Below, in pieces: positions 8,008 to 15,943 of a stretch of 21,054 bases of DNA. The notes under the pieces were generated by a model. The model saw nothing but the letters and a program-made list of their open reading frames with translations. It did no database searches and had not been told where the DNA came from. The DNA comes from Roseiarcus sp050013915 (GTDB lineage Bacteria > Pseudomonadota > Alphaproteobacteria > Rhizobiales > Beijerinckiaceae): contig JBEKEI010000070.1 of NCBI GenBank assembly GCA_050013915.1, positions 1 through 21,054 of the forward strand. Direction: 5' to 3'. Position 1 is the first letter of the stretch, and each line of letters begins with the position of its first letter. The position numbers and the translations under genes are program-made.

Positions 8008-8937
8008 TCAGTTCTTCTTGGTGAAATCCGCCATATTGGCGGGCGTGACGAGCTGGAAGGGGATATAGACCTTCTTGTCGACCTTCTCGCCCTTGGCGAG
8101 CTTCAGCGCCGCGTCGACCGCGCCCTTGCCCTGGCCGGCGGCGTCCTGGAACACCGTCACCTTGAGGTCGCCCGCCTTCATCGAGGCCAAAGCGTCCTGG
8201 GTGGCGTCGACGCCGCCGACGATCGCCGCCTTGGTGTCGACACCCGCCGCCTTGAGCGCCTGGATCGCGCCGATCGCCATTTCGTCGTTGTTGGAGACGA
8301 TCGCGTCGTATTTCATGCCTTTCGACAGCCAGTTGGTCATCAGGTTCTGCGCCTTGGTGCGATCCCACACAGCGGTCTGCTCGGCGATGATCTTGATGCC
8401 CTTGCAATCGGGCGTGGCGATGACCTCGTGTACGTCCTTGGTGCGCTGGACCGCGGCCTGGTTGGAGAGTTCGCCCTGCATCACCAGTATGTCGCCCTTG
8501 CCGCCCAGCAGCTTGCAGATGGCCTGGGTCTCGAGCGTGCCCGACTGCTCTTCGTTCGAGGCCACGAAGGCGGCCTTGGGGCCGAGCGAATCGACGTCGG
8601 CGGGCTCGCGGTTGACGTAGACGAGCGGCACGCCCGCGTCTGCGGCGGCCTTGGTGATCGCCGCGGTCGCGCTGGTGTCGACCGGGTTGACGATGATCGC
8701 GTCGACCTTGTTGGCGATGAAATTCTGAACCTGGCTGATCTGCTTGGAGACGTCGTCCTTGGCGTCTTCGATCTGCAGCGTGACGCCGGGCAGCGTCTTT
8801 GCGTAGTCGCTCATGCCGTTGCGCAGCACGGTGAGGAAATTGTCGTCGAACTTGTCCATCGAGACGCCGATCTTGGCGGCGAGGACGGGGCTGGAAACTA
8901 TCGTGGCGGCGGCCAGTGCAATCAGAATTCGCTTCAT
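8008..8937 (-). CDS. Sugar/inositol-type ABC transporter substrate-binding protein
   Basis: A 309-residue periplasmic binding protein of the Peripla_BP_4/RbsB type. Residues 1-20 are a signal peptide (MKRILIALAAATIV, then SSPVLA before the mature AKIGVS). Typical marks follow: FLTVLRNGMSDYAK, the stretch QNFIANKVDAIIVNPVD, GVPLVYVNREP, IVSNNDEMAIGAIQALK, and VGGVDATQDALASMKAG with FQDAAGQGKGAVD near the end. The closest known groups bind ribose, myo-inositol and, in the rhizopine system, MocB. The start at 8937 is set by GGAGGGAAC just upstream and by the signal peptide; the frame is open further up but not coding-like. It is the first gene of the transporter operon, downstream of an AT-rich promoter region, and would be the most abundant product. 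Confidence 0.92.
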   Translation of the reverse strand: MKRILIALAAATIVSSPVLAAKIGVSMDKFDDNFLTVLRNGMSDYAKTLPGVTLQIEDAKDDVSKQISQVQNFIANKVDAIIVNPVDTSATAAITKAAADAGVPLVYVNREPADVDSLGPKAAFVASNEEQSGTLETQAICKLLGGKGDILVMQGELSNQAAVQRTKDVHEVIATPDCKGIKIIAEQTAVWDRTKAQNLMTNWLSKGMKYDAIVSNNDEMAIGAIQALKAAGVDTKAAIVGGVDATQDALASMKAGDLKVTVFQDAAGQGKGAVDAALKLAKGEKVDKKVYIPFQLVTPANMADFTKKN

Positions 8938-9274
8938 CGTTCGTTCCCTCCAATATGTCCCGACATTGGCGTCGGGTCCATCGGCGCCGGCGGCGCGCCG
9001 GAATTGCCGAAAGCGATGGCCGCAAAGCCCCCGCATGAGCGCCCATGCCGCTTCAGCGGCGCGTTCGCCCGCCCCCCGGACCGCGTCGTCGCATGCCCGC
9101 CTCGGCGGGGCCGGCGCGCGGTTTCCGGGGAGTGCCGCCCCATCAATATCGCAGCCGAATTCGCAGCACAACTGAAAATGGAATATTTGTTGCAAAAATT
9201 GTCAGGTTTGGAATTTTCGATGTAACGGTGCGGCGCAATGGCCCCGATCTTGTGCGAATGGCCGCGACGCACGG
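8938..9274. promoter_or_regulatory. 337-base gap: leader and promoter region of the transporter operon
   Basis: No gene is supported here. About 60 bases (roughly 9165-9230) are strikingly AT-rich for this genome and contain A/T runs around a TTGCAA core (9190-9195), flanked by partly symmetrical sequence, which could be promoter elements and/or an operator for the LacI-type regulator. On the minus strand a CTGACA (about 9201-9206) resembles a -35 hexamer. The remaining 200 bases up to the ribosome site of the binding-protein gene are GC-rich leader sequence. Exact hexamers cannot be assigned with confidence. Confidence 0.45.
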
Positions 9275-10303
9275 TCAGATGTTGGTCGAAACGTAGAGCT
9301 CGAAAGGCACGAGCATCTGGCGCGGACGGCCGTCCTGGGGCGCCGCCATCGCCTGCGCCATCGCTTCGACGGCGCGCGCGGCCAGCAGCGCCGTGGGCGT
9401 GGCGATGACGGCGGTCAGCACGCCCTCGATGAGGCCGGCCCTGGTCCTGGACGTCAATTCGTTGCACACGATCGCGACGGGATCGTGGTTCGGCTGCTCA
9501 CGCGCCGCCGCGACGACCCCTTCCATGCCGCCGCCGCAGATGTAGAGACCGACGAGTTCGGGGTTGCGACGAAACAATTCGAGCGTCGCCGCATGGGCGA
9601 TCCGGGCGTCCTCCAGATTGGTGAGAGGCTCGAGCACATGGAAATCCGCGGCATGTTCGCGGAAATAGGCGCGAAAGGATATTTCCGCGGTTTCCTGGCA
9701 GAGGTAGCGATGACTGCCGACGATGATGCCGACCTTCCCGCGCCGTCCCGCGGTCTTGGCGATCATCCAGGCCGCGGTTCGCCCTTCTTTGCGGTTGTCG
9801 CGGCCGACGAAGCCGGCGCGCGCCTCGGCGGTGAGATCGGAGAGGATCGCGACCGTGGGGACATTGCGCGCGCGCAACGCCTCGATCGCCTGCGCTACAT
9901 AGGGATGATCGACCGAGACGACGGCGATCGCGTCCACCCTCTCGCCGAGCTGGCGCAGCCGCTCCGCGATCGTCGCGGGCGACAGTTCGCTGACGAACTC
10001 GACGACGGCCTTGCCGCGCAGAGTCGCCAGATCGCGCGTCGCGGCGACGAGATCGTCGGCCAGTCGCTGATAGAAGGGGTCTCGCTTCTGGAGCAGGAAG
10101 CCGAGCGTCCGGTTCGGCGCCTCGAAACGCACGCGCTGCTTCAGCAGCGTGGTCGCATGGAACCCGATCGATTCGGCCGCGCGCAGCACGCGGTCGGCCG
10201 TGCCTTCGCGGACCGGGTGGCGCTGGTTGATGACGCGATCGACGGTGGCGACGCTGACGCCGGCGGTCGCCGCGAGGTCGGAGATGGTCGGCCGCTTGCT
10301 CAT
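9275..10303 (-). CDS. LacI-family transcriptional regulator
   Basis: A 342-residue DNA-binding regulator. Residues 4-50 form a LacI helix-turn-helix and hinge helix (TISDLAATAGVSVATVDRVI, then VREGTADRVLRAAESIGF). The rest is a periplasmic-binding-protein-like sensor of the Peripla_BP_4 type, the same fold as the adjacent transport protein, which suggests that it senses the transported compound. The ATG at 10303 is preceded by GGAGG at five bases; earlier in-frame starts give unlikely N-termini. The gene lies between the transporter operon (same strand, 337 bases downstream) and the oxygenase operon (divergent, 164 bases away), so it is placed to control both. Known rhizopine clusters use MocR of the GntR/aminotransferase type, so a LacI protein would be a different regulatory solution. 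Confidence 0.9.
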   Translation of the reverse strand: MSKRPTISDLAATAGVSVATVDRVINQRHPVREGTADRVLRAAESIGFHATTLLKQRVRFEAPNRTLGFLLQKRDPFYQRLADDLVAATRDLATLRGKAVVEFVSELSPATIAERLRQLGERVDAIAVVSVDHPYVAQAIEALRARNVPTVAILSDLTAEARAGFVGRDNRKEGRTAAWMIAKTAGRRGKVGIIVGSHRYLCQETAEISFRAYFREHAADFHVLEPLTNLEDARIAHAATLELFRRNPELVGLYICGGGMEGVVAAAREQPNHDPVAIVCNELTSRTRAGLIEGVLTAVIATPTALLAARAVEAMAQAMAAPQDGRPRQMLVPFELYVSTNI

Positions 10304-10467
10304 CGCCCCTCCGCCGAGCTTTGTCCGGGTGAGCGCCCAGCATGATAGGAAATGAGAGATTTTGCGAGTCTTTGATTGAGTCGCTGGGCTTATGCCGGTA
10401 GCGTCCCGCACATCGCTTCGCACGAGAATTGCCCGGTCGCGCGGGCCGTATCCCCTGGAAGGAACCA
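10304..10467. promoter_or_regulatory. Divergent promoter/operator region between LacI regulator and mocD-like gene
   Basis: This 164-base gap must contain both divergent promoters. A TATCAT (-10-like, minus strand, 10342-10347) is suitably placed for the regulator. Two 7-base arms, GCCCAGC at 10335-10341 and GCTGGGC at 10383-10389, form an inverted repeat across the AT-richer centre, a possible pair of operator half-sites. No standard LacI-type palindrome is obvious. Confidence 0.4.
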
Positions 10468-11553
10468 ATGGCCATCGAGATCAGCCGTCGGGATTACAGC
10501 CTCGTCGGGCTGGATTCGAAAATGGCCGTCGAGACGGGGCTTTCGGCCGCCCGATGGTATTCCTGCCCGATCCCGCGCGCGCGGCTGAAGGAACTGATGA
10601 AGCGCAAGGACGGTCCGGCGATCCGCGACACGCTGATCTGGATCGCGGCGCTGGTCGTCTCCGGCGCCCTCGGGGTCCATTTCTGGGGTAGCTGGGCGGC
10701 GGTTCCGTTCTTCGCCGTCTACGGGGTTCTCTACGGCTCGTCCTCCGACAGCCGCTGGCACGAATGCGGCCACGGCACCGCGTTCAAGACGCGTTGGATG
10801 AACGACGTCGTCTATCATGTGGCCTGTTTCATGATCCTGCGCGAGCCGACCATCTGGCGCTGGAGCCATACCCGTCACCACACCGACACGATCATCGTCG
10901 GGCGCGATCCCGAAATCGCCGTCCCGCGGCCGCCCGACATCGCCGGAATCCTGCTGAACCTGTTCGCGCTCAAGAGCGGGCTCAAGGCGTTCCGGCAGAT
11001 GGCGCTGCACGCGACCGGCCGGCTGACCGACGAGGAAGAGACCTTCGTGCCGGACATGGAGCGCTGGAAGGTCTATCTTGTCGCCCGCATCTACCTGGCT
11101 ATCTTCGCCTGCGTCATCGGCGCCTGTGTGGCGACGGGCTCGATCCTGCCGGCGATGATCGTCGGGCTGCCGAGCTTCTACGGCGGTTTCCTGGCGGTCT
11201 TTTTCGGGTTGACGCAGCACGCCGGGCTCGCCGAGGACGTTGTTGACCACCGGCTGAACTCCCGCACCGTCTATATGAATCCGATCTTTCGGTTCCTCTA
11301 CTGGAACATGAACTACCACGTCGAACATCACATGTTCCCGATGGCGCCCTATCACGCGCTGCCGCAGCTGCACGCGGCGATCAAGGCCGATTGTCCGCCG
11401 CCCTATCCCAGCACGCTCGCCGCCTATCGCGAGATCATTCCGGCGCTGGCGCGGCAGCTGCGCGAGCCGGGCTATTTCGTCAGGCGGCAATTGCCGGCCA
11501 CCGCGACGCCCGTGCCCTACAATCACGATACGCAATTCGTCGTCGCCCGCTAG
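10468..11553 (+). CDS. mocD: MocD-like membrane oxygenase (fatty-acid desaturase fold)
   Basis: A 361-residue membrane di-iron enzyme. All three histidine boxes of the desaturase/hydroxylase superfamily are present: HECGH (98-102), HTRHH (134-138) and HVEHH (284-288), with an extra QH at 250-251 and hydrophobic segments at about 55-90 and 205-247. In Rhizobium leguminosarum MocD, MocE and MocF together demethylate the rhizopine 3-O-methyl-scyllo-inosamine; the gene order here is the same and both redox partners follow directly. The start at 10468 is supported by GGAAGG upstream; a longer frame from 10429 adds 13 residues and is less likely. General databases would call this a fatty acid desaturase, and an acyl substrate or a different methyl ether remains possible. 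Confidence 0.82.
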   Translation: MAIEISRRDYSLVGLDSKMAVETGLSAARWYSCPIPRARLKELMKRKDGPAIRDTLIWIAALVVSGALGVHFWGSWAAVPFFAVYGVLYGSSSDSRWHECGHGTAFKTRWMNDVVYHVACFMILREPTIWRWSHTRHHTDTIIVGRDPEIAVPRPPDIAGILLNLFALKSGLKAFRQMALHATGRLTDEEETFVPDMERWKVYLVARIYLAIFACVIGACVATGSILPAMIVGLPSFYGGFLAVFFGLTQHAGLAEDVVDHRLNSRTVYMNPIFRFLYWNMNYHVEHHMFPMAPYHALPQLHAAIKADCPPPYPSTLAAYREIIPALARQLREPGYFVRRQLPATATPVPYNHDTQFVVAR

Positions 11554-11595
11554 GCGGGCGGCCTCGCGTCGCGGCGAGACATCGGGAGGAGCGGA

Positions 11596-11913
11596 ATGGC
11601 GGACAGATGGGTCGACGCCTGCGCGGCGGAGGACATCGAACCGGAGGATGTGATCCGGTACGATCTGGGCGAGCGAACCTATGCGATCTACCGGACCGAG
11701 GACGACCGCTATTTCGCGACCGCCGGCCTGTGCACCCATGAACAGGTGCATCTGGCTGACGGACTGGTCATGGGGTCGATCATCGAATGCCCCAAGCACA
11801 ATGGCCGCTTCGACTTTCGCACCGGGGCGGCCAAGGGCGCGCCTGTCTGCGTCGATCTGGCGACCTATCCGGTCAAGGTCGAAGGCGGCCGCGTCCTCGT
11901 GAACCTCGGCTGA
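11596..11913 (+). CDS. mocE: MocE-family Rieske [2Fe-2S] ferredoxin
   Basis: A 105-residue soluble Rieske ferredoxin. The cluster ligands are CTH (Cys 46, His 48) and CPKH (Cys 65, His 68), spaced as in biphenyl-dioxygenase-type ferredoxins, and the FDFRTGAAKGAPVCVDLATY tail is typical of the family. It would pass single electrons from the reductase encoded next to the di-iron membrane oxygenase encoded before it. GGGAGGAG lies just before the ATG, 42 bases after the oxygenase stop, and the reductase starts 13 bases after its own stop, so the three are one operon. Alternative: ferredoxin for another Rieske-dependent oxygenase, less likely given the order. Confidence 0.92.
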   Translation: MADRWVDACAAEDIEPEDVIRYDLGERTYAIYRTEDDRYFATAGLCTHEQVHLADGLVMGSIIECPKHNGRFDFRTGAAKGAPVCVDLATYPVKVEGGRVLVNLG

Positions 11914-11926
11914 GGGAGACGCGCCG

Positions 11927-13159
11927 ATGCCGGACGTCGGGATCGTCATCGTCGGGGCGGGGGAGGCGGGCGCCCGCGCCGCGATCACGTTGCGCGCCGA
12001 GGGCTATGCGGGGCCGCTCACCCTGATCGGCAAGGAGGCGCACGCGCCCTATGAGCGCCCGCCGCTGTCCAAGGCGACGATCGTCGACCGATCCGGCCCG
12101 GCCGTTCCAGCGATCGGCGACGCGGCCGGCCTGGCGGAACTGGGCGTGACGCACCGCCGATCCCTGGCCGTCGCCGCGATCGATGCGCGCGCGCGCACCG
12201 TCACGCTGTCGGACGGCGGGTCCCTGGCCTACGAGAATCTGTTGCTGGCGACTGGCGCCAGGGCGCGCCGGCTCTCGATCGAGGGCGCGGAGCGGGCGCT
12301 GACCCTGCGCGACTTCGACGATGCCGTGAGGCTGCGGGCCCGGTTTGTCGCAGGGCGGCGAATCGCGATCGTGGGCGGTGGTTTCATCGGACTCGAGCTG
12401 GCGTCGAGCGCCTGCGCCCTGGGCTGCGCCGTGACCGTGATCGAAGCCGCGCCGCGGATTCTCATGCGCGGCGTGCCGGAAGAGATCGCCGACCTTGTCG
12501 CGCGGCGCCACCGCTCGGCCGGCGTGCGCCTCGAGACCGGCGTCGCGATCGCCAGGATCAGCCGGGCGGGCGCCGCTGAGGTCGTCTGGCTCGCGGACGG
12601 CCGCGAGATCGAGGCCGACTGCGTGATCGCCGGCGTCGGCGCCGCCCCCGACGTTTCGCTCGCCGGTGCGGCGGGCCTGGCGATCGACAACGGCGTCGCG
12701 GTCGACGGCCGGTTGCGCGCCTCCGATCCGCATATATTCGCTGCGGGCGATTGCGCCAGCTTTCCGCATCCGCTGTATCAGGACCGCCGGATCCGGCTCG
12801 AGTCCTGGCGTAACGCGTTCGACCAGGGCGCCTTCGTCGCCCGCAGCATGCTCGGCGCGACCGCCGCGTTCGGCGTCGTTCCCTGGTTCTGGTCGGATCA
12901 GCACGACCTCACTCTGCAGATCGCCGGGCTCGTCGACGAGGGCCGCGAAACGGTGCGGCGCGACCTCGGCGACGGCGCCGTGATGCTGTTCCATCTGGCG
13001 GCGGACGGCCGCCTCGTCGCGGCGAGCGGGCTCGGCCCGCTCGGCAAGATCGGGCGCGAGGTTCGGCTCGCCGAGATGCTGATCGCGCGCAGCGCGCGCC
13101 CGGACCGCGATGCGCTGGCCTCGCCGGACGTCAGGCTGAAATCGCTGCTCGCCGCCTGA
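11927..13159 (+). CDS. mocF: MocF-like FAD-dependent ferredoxin reductase
   Basis: A 410-residue NAD(P)H:ferredoxin reductase of the rubredoxin/putidaredoxin-reductase type. It has an FAD-binding Rossmann motif at the N-terminus (IVIVGAGEAG, glycines at 10, 12, 15), YERPPLSK at 42-49, an NAD(P)H-binding Rossmann motif (IAIVGGGFIGLELAS, 146-160) and the second flavin motif FAAGDCA (271-277). A reductase C-terminal domain follows with WFWSDQ. It closes the electron chain NAD(P)H to FAD to Rieske ferredoxin to oxygenase. GAGGGAG precedes the ATG and overlaps the ferredoxin stop region. It is the last gene of the operon; a hairpin lies 50 bases downstream. Confidence 0.9.
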   Translation: MPDVGIVIVGAGEAGARAAITLRAEGYAGPLTLIGKEAHAPYERPPLSKATIVDRSGPAVPAIGDAAGLAELGVTHRRSLAVAAIDARARTVTLSDGGSLAYENLLLATGARARRLSIEGAERALTLRDFDDAVRLRARFVAGRRIAIVGGGFIGLELASSACALGCAVTVIEAAPRILMRGVPEEIADLVARRHRSAGVRLETGVAIARISRAGAAEVVWLADGREIEADCVIAGVGAAPDVSLAGAAGLAIDNGVAVDGRLRASDPHIFAAGDCASFPHPLYQDRRIRLESWRNAFDQGAFVARSMLGATAAFGVVPWFWSDQHDLTLQIAGLVDEGRETVRRDLGDGAVMLFHLAADGRLVAASGLGPLGKIGREVRLAEMLIARSARPDRDALASPDVRLKSLLAA

Positions 13160-13208
13160 CCGCCCGCCGCGATCGGACCTGTCCGCGATCCGGACCGTAA
13201 GCTGACAT

Positions 13209-13229
13209 CGCGCCGCCCGCCGCGGCGCG
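13209..13229 (+). terminator. Hairpin downstream of the mocF-like gene
   Basis: A perfect 8-base stem (13209-13216 with 13222-13229, loop CCGCC) sits 50 bases past the reductase stop and 20 bases before the next gene; a smaller GTCCG/CGGAC hairpin precedes it at 13181-13195. There is no T-run, so termination is a positional inference. Confidence 0.4.
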
Positions 13230-13248
13230 CCTCCGTTCGGGACGCCCC

Positions 13249-13821
13249 ATGCCGCAGCGCCAGCGCCGCCCGATTGTACGAATCGGTCTCGTCGCGCTCC
13301 TCTCGACGGCCGTCGCCGCCGTCTGCCTCGCGCGATCCGCGCCCGGGCCGGGCGCGGGCGCCGGCGCATCGGCGGCTTCGGGCGTCGGCGCGGGAGGGCC
13401 GAGCCGTACCGTGTTCGCCCGCCCGCCGCCTGATCCGGGCGTCGGCGAACGGACCATCGAGTCGGTCTCGCGACAGGCCGCCCGCGCGATCGATGCGTGC
13501 CGGGACGACCCACGCCCTTGCGTCGCCGACGCCCTCGAGGCCTATGCTAACGCCCTGCGGCGGCTCGCGCCCCGATTGGCGCCGCCCCTGCGGAACCTTC
13601 CCGACATCGTCGCCCGCGCGGCGGTCCGGGTGCGCGCGTCGCACACGAACCGGGAGGCGATCGGCGCAGTGGCGGACGCGATCTTGCAGGTGCACAAGGT
13701 CATAGCCTTGCTCCGGGCCGACGACCCGATTACGCTGAACGCCGAAACGCGCTCCGGCGCGCAGGTGGCGGCGATCCTGGAGGCAGCCGACGTCAGGCTC
13801 GAGAAGGCGACGGGCCTCTGA
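13249..13821 (+). CDS. Small secreted or anchored protein of unknown function next to the caspase gene
   Basis: A 190-residue protein that I do not recognise as a named family. It begins with Arg-rich residues and a hydrophobic segment (11-28), then a Gly/Ala/Pro linker (31-63), pointing to export or membrane anchoring. The folded part (about 68-190) is helical, with two cysteines seven residues apart (Cys 84, Cys 91, in AIDACRDDPRPCVADALEAY) able to form a disulfide, followed by an amphipathic stretch around RRLAPRLAPPLRNLPDIVAR. No strong ribosome site is visible before the ATG at 13249. It is 62 bases upstream of the caspase-domain gene on the same strand and could be co-transcribed with it. 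Conserved, coding-like composition makes it likely real. Confidence 0.65.
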   Translation: MPQRQRRPIVRIGLVALLSTAVAAVCLARSAPGPGAGAGASAASGVGAGGPSRTVFARPPPDPGVGERTIESVSRQAARAIDACRDDPRPCVADALEAYANALRRLAPRLAPPLRNLPDIVARAAVRVRASHTNREAIGAVADAILQVHKVIALLRADDPITLNAETRSGAQVAAILEAADVRLEKATGL

Positions 13822-13883
13822 ACGGCGCCGCGCCGGAACGGTCGGCGGCTTCGGGTCCCCTCGATCGGACGAAGAGGGCGAGG

Positions 13884-15881
13884 TTGTTCGCATTCGATCG
13901 ACGCCGATTGCGCCGCGCGCCGACCAGGCCGCACCTCCGCCTCCTCGGTCTGACGCGGGTCCTGCTGTCGCTGTTGTGCATCGCCGCCGGGGCGACGCGG
14001 GTCTACGCCGAGACGCGCGTCGCGCTGGTCATAGGCAACGGCGCCTATCAAGGGGTCGCCACGCTCGCCAATCCGCCCAACGACGCCAGGGACGTCGCCG
14101 CGGAACTGACCGGGCTCGGGTTCGCCGTGACCCTCGGGCTCGACCTCGACCAGGCGGCCATGCAGCGCGAGATCGCCGGGTTTGCCCGCGCCGCGGCGTC
14201 CGCCGACGTTTCGCTGTTCTATTACGGCGGCCACGGCCTGCAGATCGCGGCCCATAATTTTCTGATTCCGGTCGACATCCAGCTTCGCGACGAAGAGGAC
14301 ATCTACCGGCAGGCGGTGCCGTTCGACGACGTCCTCGAGTCGCTCGCGCAAGGCGAGGGCGTCCATCTGGTGTTCCTGGACGCCTGCCGCACCAATCCCC
14401 TGAAGGACGCCGGAACCTCCGCGCATGCGGAAGGGCTGGCGCGCGTCGGCAACGCCGCCGGCTTCCTCATCGCCTTCGCCACCCAGCCAGACAATGTCGC
14501 CTTCGACGGCGCGGGCCGCAACAGCCCGTTCGCACAGGCTCTGCTCGGCCATCTCGCGACGGTCGGGCAGAACATATCCAGCATGATGATCGAGGTGCGC
14601 AAGGACGTGATCGCGGCGACCGGCGGCGCCCAGATCCCCTGGGAGAATTCTTCGCTGACCCGGCAATTCTACTTCGCGCCGGGCGAGGCGTCCGGCGGCT
14701 CGCCCGAAACCCTGCTGTGGCAGCTCGCCGGCGGGCAGCGGGACGCCAACCTCCTGCATATCTACCTCGACCGCTACCCGGACGGCGCCCATGCCGACGA
14801 CGTGAAGACCCTGCTTGCCGAGGTCGGCAGGCAGGACCAGGGCGCCGCCGACGCGCTCGGGGCGGCCGGGCCGAAGGAGAATGACGAGGCGCTGGTGTGG
14901 CGGCTAGCCCGCGGCGCGCGGGAGCGGCGCCTCGTCGAGTTCTATCTGGCGCGCTATCCCGGCGGCGCGCACGTGCAGGAGGCCACGGGGCTGCTCGCCC
15001 GCCTGCAGGACACCGAGGGCGCCGAGGCCCCGCCCGGCGTCGTCTGCGAGCGACTGGCGACCCATCCCCGCGACGCCACCGCCGACATGCCCGGCGTGGA
15101 GCTCGGGACTCTGGCGCGCAACGCCGAACCCGCGATCGCCGCGTGCCGGGACGCCGTCGCCGCCCATCCCGACGTTGCCCATTATCTGGCGCTTCTGGCG
15201 CGCGCGACCCGCGCCGCGGGCCGGCTCGACGAGGCGATCGGCCTCTACCGCAAGGCGGCGGACGCCGGCGACGCGCGAGCCATGGTCAGCCTCGGCCTGC
15301 TCCTCGAATCCGGCGAGGGCGCACCCAGGGACATCGCCGCCGCCGATGCGCTCTACGAGAAGGCCGCCGCGCGCGGCAGCGCCGACGGCGCGATCAATCT
15401 CGCGGTCGCCCTGATGAGCGGCAAGGGCCTGGAAAAGAACGTCGCCCGCGCGACCGCGCTTCTGCGCTCGGCCTCGCAGGCCGGCTCGGCGATCGCGACC
15501 TATGACCTCGGCGTCCTCGCGCAGGAGGGGGTCGCCGGCAAGCCCGCCGAGGCGCTCGACCTGTTCCGCCAAGCGGCGAATCTCGGCGATCCGCGCGGCT
15601 ATCTCGCCTCCGCCATCGTGCTCGACGAGGGGCTCGGCGTGCCCCGGGATCCCACCGCCGCGGCCGAGGAATTGCTGCGCGGGGTCGTCGCCGACGACGG
15701 CTCGGCGATCAATCAATTGACGGCCAAATCATCCTCCTGGGCGCGCGAGACGATCAGGGCGGTGCAGGCCCGTCTCAAGGAGGCGGGCTATTATGGCGGA
15801 CCGGTCGACGGGAAGGGCGGCGCCGCGCTCGGCCCGCCCCTCAGGCAATGGCGGTTGCTCGGGCCGCCGCAGAAAGGCTGA
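13884..15881 (+). CDS. Caspase (peptidase C14) domain protein with tandem repeats, Sel1 repeats and a PG-binding-like tail
   Basis: A 665-residue protein starting at TTG (13884), preceded by GAGGGCGAGG. Residues 22-42 look like a signal peptide ending in VYAE. A caspase-like domain runs from about 44 to 265: RVALVIGNGAY, the catalytic histidine in LFYYGGHG (His 117) and catalytic cysteine in LVFLDACRTNP (Cys 168), so it should be active. Two copies of a 25-30-residue unit follow (LLWQLAGG with IYLDRYPDGAH at 277-303; LVWRLARG with FYLARYPGGAH at 337-363). Four or more Sel1-like repeats (about 440-600) come next, and the end (622-660) resembles a peptidoglycan-binding domain (AVQARLKEAGYY, VDGKGG). 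Such bacterial caspase proteins occur in Hyphomicrobiales; targets are unknown. It converges on the unknown minus-strand operon, 62 bases away. Confidence 0.85.
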   Translation: MFAFDRRRLRRAPTRPHLRLLGLTRVLLSLLCIAAGATRVYAETRVALVIGNGAYQGVATLANPPNDARDVAAELTGLGFAVTLGLDLDQAAMQREIAGFARAAASADVSLFYYGGHGLQIAAHNFLIPVDIQLRDEEDIYRQAVPFDDVLESLAQGEGVHLVFLDACRTNPLKDAGTSAHAEGLARVGNAAGFLIAFATQPDNVAFDGAGRNSPFAQALLGHLATVGQNISSMMIEVRKDVIAATGGAQIPWENSSLTRQFYFAPGEASGGSPETLLWQLAGGQRDANLLHIYLDRYPDGAHADDVKTLLAEVGRQDQGAADALGAAGPKENDEALVWRLARGARERRLVEFYLARYPGGAHVQEATGLLARLQDTEGAEAPPGVVCERLATHPRDATADMPGVELGTLARNAEPAIAACRDAVAAHPDVAHYLALLARATRAAGRLDEAIGLYRKAADAGDARAMVSLGLLLESGEGAPRDIAAADALYEKAAARGSADGAINLAVALMSGKGLEKNVARATALLRSASQAGSAIATYDLGVLAQEGVAGKPAEALDLFRQAANLGDPRGYLASAIVLDEGLGVPRDPTAAAEELLRGVVADDGSAINQLTAKSSSWARETIRAVQARLKEAGYYGGPVDGKGGAALGPPLRQWRLLGPPQKG

Positions 15882-15943
15882 AGCCGACCGCGCAATCAGG
15901 CGCCCCGGCGCGGCCGGACGCGCGGGATCGGGCATCGTATCCC

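Noticed and set aside
6488..9046. Open frame of 852 codons on the minus strand
   Set aside because: It is out of frame with the clear ATPase and binding-protein genes on the same strand, is extremely Arg-rich and has no domain; it is a GC-skew artefact.
8938..9195. N-terminal extension of the binding protein from 9195
   Set aside because: It would destroy the signal peptide and replace a good ribosome site; the added residues look non-coding.
10390..11988. Open frame of 532 codons antisense to the oxygenase
   Set aside because: It mirrors the histidine-box enzyme and has no recognisable domain or ribosome site.
11873..13513. Long open frame antisense to the ferredoxin reductase gene
   Set aside because: Arg/Gly/Ala-rich composition without motifs, while the opposite strand has a full reductase with FAD and NAD motifs.
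13542..14792. Open frame of 416 codons antisense to the caspase gene
   Set aside because: The plus strand has intact caspase motifs; the minus-strand translation is low-complexity.
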